From Treponema vincentii F0403 (GTDB lineage Bacteria > Spirochaetota > Spirochaetia > Treponematales > Treponemataceae): a stretch of DNA of 64,000 bases. This document shows, piece after piece, positions 60,298 to 64,000 of this stretch. The stretch lies in contig NZ_KE332512.1 of assembly GCF_000412995.1 (NCBI RefSeq), positions 1,318,694 through 1,382,693 on the forward strand, in the 5' to 3' direction. A program made the translations under genes and the position numbers. Within the stretch, counting starts at the first letter, position 1. Every line of letters begins with the position of its first letter. The notes under the pieces are model-generated. The model had not been told where the DNA came from. It saw nothing but the letters and a program-made list of their open reading frames with translations, and made no database searches.

Positions 60298-60822
60298 ATG
60301 GAAACTATGGAAATTTTAAAGCCGCTTTTGGAAAAAGGACTGTTGAAGGAAAGCCTTGCGTTAGCAGAAAGCGAAGGTAAAGAATTAAGCAAAATCAGCC
60401 ATGAAGGACTTAACTTTGTAACAGCTTCTATACTTGCTGATGTTCCATCTGTTGAAAAAACCGAACTGATTAGAAGGACGGGAGCTTTTTTCTCCGCGCA
60501 GGATTATTGCAATTTGTTAAATGAAAAGGTTTTTACTATTCATCCTGTAACCCGAGACCGATTAAAAGATCAGGGAGCTTCATTAACCGATGAAAATATG
60601 AAACAATATTACGCCTGGTATAATATTTTTGATATTGCTTTCCCATGGCTTCCATTATCGGTATTTGAAGATCTGGTGATATATTTGCGAGATGAAAAAA
60701 GACTGGTGCTGGATAAAGAAACTCGCGAATTGGTGAAAGAAAATTTCTTAAATTCCAAACGGTACTCTGAAAGAGAATTAAACACCCTCTTTGAATCGCC
60801 TATTTTTGATAACGAAATTTAA
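60298..60822 (+). CDS. Unknown protein, all-helical
   Basis: 174 residues; the ATG at 60304 is an alternative. No family was recognised. It appears almost all helical, with no signal peptide or membrane segment, so cytosolic. Notable segments are KPLLEKGLLKESLALAESEGKEL and YYAWYNIFDIAFPWLPLSVFED. There is no ribosome site; TATACT ends only 8 bases before the ATG, so a leaderless or very short-leader mRNA is possible. The codon usage is AT-richer than that of the neighbouring helicase, which may mean a different origin. Confidence 0.6.
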   Translation: METMEILKPLLEKGLLKESLALAESEGKELSKISHEGLNFVTASILADVPSVEKTELIRRTGAFFSAQDYCNLLNEKVFTIHPVTRDRLKDQGASLTDENMKQYYAWYNIFDIAFPWLPLSVFEDLVIYLRDEKRLVLDKETRELVKENFLNSKRYSERELNTLFESPIFDNEI

Positions 60823-60866
60823 CGGACGGCGGGAGCTGCCCATACATTTTTAATACGGTTAAAAAC

Positions 60867-60905
60867 ATGGGGATGCCTCAAAAACCGGTTACTTTTTCGA
60901 CAGCC
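60867..60905. terminator. GGGGATG-type stem between convergent genes
   Basis: GGGGATGCCTCAAAAA to TTTTTCGACAGCCCC: GGGG/CCCC ends and AAAAA/TTTTT arms. Related stems at 35288 and 42592. It separates the orphan gene from the convergent pta. Confidence 0.5.
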
Positions 60906-60943
60906 CCATATCTTTATTAAACTTATTTAAGCTGAGCCGGTGC

Positions 60944-61954
60944 TTATTTATTTTTATCGGCCTGTACAAGCGTTACAACTGCCGTTACGACAATGTCCTC
61001 GACTGAACAGCCGCGGGACAAATCCGACAGCGGCTTAGCAAAGCCCTGCATAAAAGGCCCGTAAGCATCGGCTTTTGCAAAACGCTGCACTAACTTATAG
61101 CCGATATTTCCGGCATTAAGATCGGGGAATATCAACGTATTTACTTTATCGCGGATAGGACTACCGGGAGCTTTTCTATCGGTTACTTCCGGTATAAGGG
61201 CGGCATCGAGCTGCAATTCACCGTCATAGCAGAAATTAACCTTCCGCTCGTCAAGCAGTTTAACCGCTTCGCGTACTTTAAGGATGCTTTCATCCTTATC
61301 GCCGCCCGAACCTTTTGTAGAGTAAGATAGAAGCGCAACGACAGGTTCATGTCCGATAAATGCACGATAGCTTTCCGCAGCCGCTGTTGCGATATCCGCT
61401 AACTGTTCAGCGGTCGGATTAGGAATAACCGCAGAATCGGAGAAAATCAATACACCGTTTGTTCCCCATTCGGTACTCTTGGTATCCACAATAAAACAGG
61501 AAGAAGCAGTCTTAACTCCTTTCTTTACCCCTACAATAGTAAGTCCTGCACGCAATACGTTTGCAGTCGTATTTTCTGCACCTGCAACCATAGCATCGGC
61601 TTTGTCTTGAGCTAACATCATTGCGCCGAACCGTAAAGGATCATGCATCTCCTTTTTTGCTTCCTCAGGCGTCATTCCCTTAGCCTTCCGTTTTTCATAT
61701 AAAGCTGTAGCAAAACCTTCCGTCCATTCGGAATGCTCCGGATCGATAATGGTGAAACCATCGGTCGCAACGCCTACTTTTTTACAGGCATCTTCAACCT
61801 CAGCTTTCTTTCCGATTAAAAACAGCTCGGCGGGAATTTGTTGATCGACAAGTATACGAGCCGCACGAAGAGTTCGCGCTTCCGTCGCCTCAGGCAAGAC
61901 CAAGCGATTGTGATATTCTTTCGCTTTGTCTTTCATTATTTGAACAAACCGCAT
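60944..61954 (-). CDS. pta: Phosphate acetyltransferase
   Basis: 336 residues of the short Pta class (Methanosarcina/Bacillus type, without the long N-terminal part). It converts acetyl-CoA and phosphate to acetyl phosphate, for ATP formation by acetate kinase. Conserved parts are RLVLPEATEARTLRAARIL, MMLAQDKADAMVAGAENTTANVLRAGL, the SYSTKGSGGDKD loop, DGELQLDAALIP and NTLIFPDLNAGNIGYKLVQRF. A GGAGG site precedes the ATG. No acetate kinase gene is adjacent in the window. Confidence 0.95.
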   Translation of the reverse strand: MRFVQIMKDKAKEYHNRLVLPEATEARTLRAARILVDQQIPAELFLIGKKAEVEDACKKVGVATDGFTIIDPEHSEWTEGFATALYEKRKAKGMTPEEAKKEMHDPLRFGAMMLAQDKADAMVAGAENTTANVLRAGLTIVGVKKGVKTASSCFIVDTKSTEWGTNGVLIFSDSAVIPNPTAEQLADIATAAAESYRAFIGHEPVVALLSYSTKGSGGDKDESILKVREAVKLLDERKVNFCYDGELQLDAALIPEVTDRKAPGSPIRDKVNTLIFPDLNAGNIGYKLVQRFAKADAYGPFMQGFAKPLSDLSRGCSVEDIVVTAVVTLVQADKNK

Positions 61955-61982
61955 AATAAAACCTCCGGATTACATAACCATT

Positions 61983-62013
61983 GGGCATCTCTAAAAACCG
62001 AAATTTTTAGAGG
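61983..62013 (-). terminator. Terminator stem after secA
   Basis: CATCTCTAAAAAC (plus-strand reading) pairs with the T-rich arm ending AGAGG around ACCG/CGA. It belongs to the GGGCATCT hairpin class seen at 795 and 50171. It lies about 95 bp past the secA stop. Confidence 0.6.
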
Positions 62014-62105
62014 TTCACCATTGCAATTTACGCGTAAGTTTACTATTTTCACGGTTTTTCTGCAAGTTCGCGCGGCAATCTATACGGAAACCGGTTTGTA
62101 CAAAT

Positions 62106-64000
62106 TCATCTTCCGCAGCAGTGCTTGTATTTTTTGCCGGAGCCGCAGGGGCAGGGATCGTTTCTGCCGACTTTAGGCGTAGTGCGTACCACTTGGACAT
62201 TTTCCGGTTTGCTGCTTGAGCCCATCGGGGAGCCGCTTTGATGGAAGGAGCCCATAGAGCTGTGATGCGCAGAGCCTTGCGCGATACGGCGGTTTGAAGC
62301 GCGTGAGGATGCGGGTTCGTCGGTGCTGATCCGTACCAATACCAGTAAGGAGGCGATGGAGAAGCGGATTTCGTCGAGCATTGCGTAGAAGATGTCGAAG
62401 CCTTCGAGTTTGTATTCCGTGAGCGGGTTTTTCTGTCCGTAGGAACGGAGATACACCGCTTCGCGCAGGGCTTCCAGATTTTCCAAGTGATCGAGCCATT
62501 TGCGGTCTATCGCCTGTAAATACTGATAGCGGATAAACATATTGAGGTTTTCGTTACCGGCAAGCGCGACCTTTTCTTCGATATTTGCTTTAAGCGCGAC
62601 GTAGATTTTCTGCTGCAGTGCGCTTGTATCGGAGCTTTGAGCCAGCTTTGTGTCTTCATCACTGAAGATGTAGCCGAACTTTGTCTTTAAGTTTGCTTGC
62701 AGCTCTTTCAGCTCGTCCTGCTTTTCCTTGCGGGAGCCGTGCTTAAACTGCTCGAATGCGTCATCGAGGTATTCTTCTATCGTAGTGTAAATACGTTCAA
62801 CCAGATGATCGTCCTGCAAAATCTTATCGCGCTGCTCATAGATAAAGCTGCGCTGCTCGTTTAACACATCGTCGTATTCAAGGAGGTGTTTACGGATGTC
62901 GAAGTTGCGCTCTTCAACCTTCGTTTGCGCTTTTTCGATACTCTTGTTGAGCCACGGATGTTCGATCGGTTCTCCGGGTTCCATACCGACCCGTGCCATC
63001 ACCCGTTTCAGGCTTTCGCCGCCGAATAGGCGCATCAGGTCGTCATCGAGGGAGAGGAAGAATTTTGAGCGGCCGGGGTCGCCCTGCCGTCCGGAACGTC
63101 CGCGCAGCTGATTGTCGATACGGCGGCTTTCGTGCCGTTCGGTACCGATAACATACAAACCGCCGAGCGATTTAACTTCCTTGTAGTCTTCCTGCCACTT
63201 CTTGTATTCTTCGTCGTATGTTTTTTGATAGGTTTCAGGATCGGCTTCGGTTCCCGCCCGCTTGCGTGCCCTAAATTCGGGGCTGCCGCCGAGCTTTATA
63301 TCGGTACCGCGTCCCGCCATGTTGGTGGCGATGGTTACCGAGCCTTTTGCGCCCGCTTCCGCGATGATGAGCGCTTCCCGTGCGTGGTTTTTGGCGTTCA
63401 ATACCTCGTGCCGGACACCTTTCCGGGTCAAAAGAGACGAAAGTTTTTCGGACTTTTCGATGGACACCGTACCGACCAGCACCGGCTGTCCGCGTTTATG
63501 CGCTTCGGCAATTTCATTGCAAAGCGCTTCCCATTTTTCCGCTTCGTTGAGGTAGACGACATCGTGTTCGTCCTTGCGGATAACCGGCAGGTTGGTCGGG
63601 ATAACGACGACATCGAGCGAGTAAATCTTGTTGAACTCTACCGCTTCGGTATCAGCAGTACCGGTCATACCGGAGAGCTTATCGTACATGCGGAAAAAGT
63701 TCTGGAAGGTGATGGTTGCCATTGTGCGGTTGCGCTGGGCAATGCGGATATGCTCCTTCGCTTCGATAGCCTGATGCAAACCGTCCGAATAGCGGCGTCC
63801 TTCGAGGATACGGCCGGTGAACTCATCGACAATCTGCACCTGCCCCTCTTTTACGACATAATCGACATCGATGTGATAGAGGATGTGCGCGCGCACCGCC
63901 TGCGTAAAGTAGTGGATGTATTCAAAGTTTTCTTCTTCAAAGAGGCTTCCGTTGATCAAGCCCTGTTTTTGCAGAATGTCCTGAATGTGCAACATACCGG
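62106..64000 (-). CDS. secA: Protein translocase subunit SecA, 5' part outside the window
   Basis: About 630 C-terminal codons are present; the gene runs off the window. Visible parts are the preprotein cross-linking region, the DEAD motor NBD2 ([42 protein letters not shown]), the helical scaffold and wing ([23 protein letters not shown]), and a Ser/Gly-rich linker to the zinc-binding SEC-C tail ([13 protein letters not shown]). SecA is the ATPase that drives Sec export. The tail type implies SecB or ribosome contact. A short ATG frame at 63995 is internal, not the true start. Confidence 0.95.
   Translation of the reverse strand, partial: GMLHIQDILQKQGLINGSLFEEENFEYIHYFTQAVRAHILYHIDVDYVVKEGQVQIVDEFTGRILEGRRYSDGLHQAIEAKEHIRIAQRNRTMATITFQNFFRMYDKLSGMTGTADTEAVEFNKIYSLDVVVIPTNLPVIRKDEHDVVYLNEAEKWEALCNEIAEAHKRGQPVLVGTVSIEKSEKLSSLLTRKGVRHEVLNAKNHAREALIIAEAGAKGSVTIATNMAGRGTDIKLGGSPEFRARKRAGTEADPETYQKTYDEEYKKWQEDYKEVKSLGGLYVIGTERHESRRIDNQLRGRSGRQGDPGRSKFFLSLDDDLMRLFGGESLKRVMARVGMEPGEPIEHPWLNKSIEKAQTKVEERNFDIRKHLLEYDDVLNEQRSFIYEQRDKILQDDHLVERIYTTIEEYLDDAFEQFKHGSRKEKQDELKELQANLKTKFGYIFSDEDTKLAQSSDTSALQQKIYVALKANIEEKVALAGNENLNMFIRYQYLQAIDRKWLDHLENLEALREAVYLRSYGQKNPLTEYKLEGFDIFYAMLDEIRFSIASLLVLVRISTDEPASSRASNRRIAQGSAHHSSMGSFHQSGSPMGSSSKPENVQVVRTTPKVGRNDPCPCGSGKKYKHCCGR

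Overview
The window looks like a chromosomal segment of an oral-type Treponema (T. vincentii / T. medium / T. denticola-like). The genus call is inferred from the gene set: two FlaB core flagellins beside fliD, a 600-residue alanyl-tRNA synthetase, many lipoproteins with spirochaete-type lipoboxes, a MurA with Asp in place of the catalytic Cys, and tRNA genes without encoded CCA. I could not run a database search, so the species is open.

Layout. 0-6.7 kb: tRNA-Ser, ssb, malic enzyme, a two-gene envelope module (beta-barrel-like protein plus lipoprotein), a SemiSWEET transporter, a GNAT remnant and a DUF1275 membrane protein. 7-16.5 kb: an envelope and division cluster (LysM protein, lytic transglycosylase, uppP, ftsK) and a sodium:solute symporter. 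16.5-23.6 kb, minus strand: a methyltransferase, then alaS, a parvulin/SurA-like protein, nusB, a TPR lipoprotein, and tatD. 23.6-33.5 kb: tRNA-Leu, rlpA, a two-gene surface-protein operon behind a poly-G promoter, a steroid-5-alpha-reductase-like protein facing an SDR with a zinc ribbon, a CPBP protease-like protein, a methyltransferase and a GH114-like protein. 33.5-42.5 kb: murE, a tig-clpP-clpX operon, a three-tRNA operon (Lys, Leu, Gly) and tldD-tldE. 42.7-52.4 kb, minus strand: a diguanylate cyclase, murA, a fliD operon, two flaB genes and a DUF285/BspA-like lipoprotein. 52.4-64 kb: repeats, a phosphatase lipoprotein, a 931-residue propeller-like membrane protein coupled to a DEAH helicase, an orphan gene, pta and the 3' part of secA.

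The most unusual content lies between genes. At least eight intergenic elements share ends of the type CTTTTGAAA...TTTCAAAAG. They are built from a small set of hairpin modules whose arm sequences differ from copy to copy but stay complementary, so structure is kept while sequence drifts. A second inverted-repeat family (ends GGGCAAACGCATCAG) and a two-hairpin terminator module show similar behaviour. The second highlight is an 11-base poly-G tract placed exactly in the 17-bp spacer of a sigma70-type promoter for the two-gene surface-protein operon, a likely phase-variation switch.

Promoters that can be read with confidence use TTGACA-like and TATAAT-like boxes 17-18 bp apart. Two flagellar promoters (fliD and the upstream flaB) have FliA (sigma28) boxes with a 12-nt spacer, whereas the other flaB has a sigma70-like promoter and a long structured leader.
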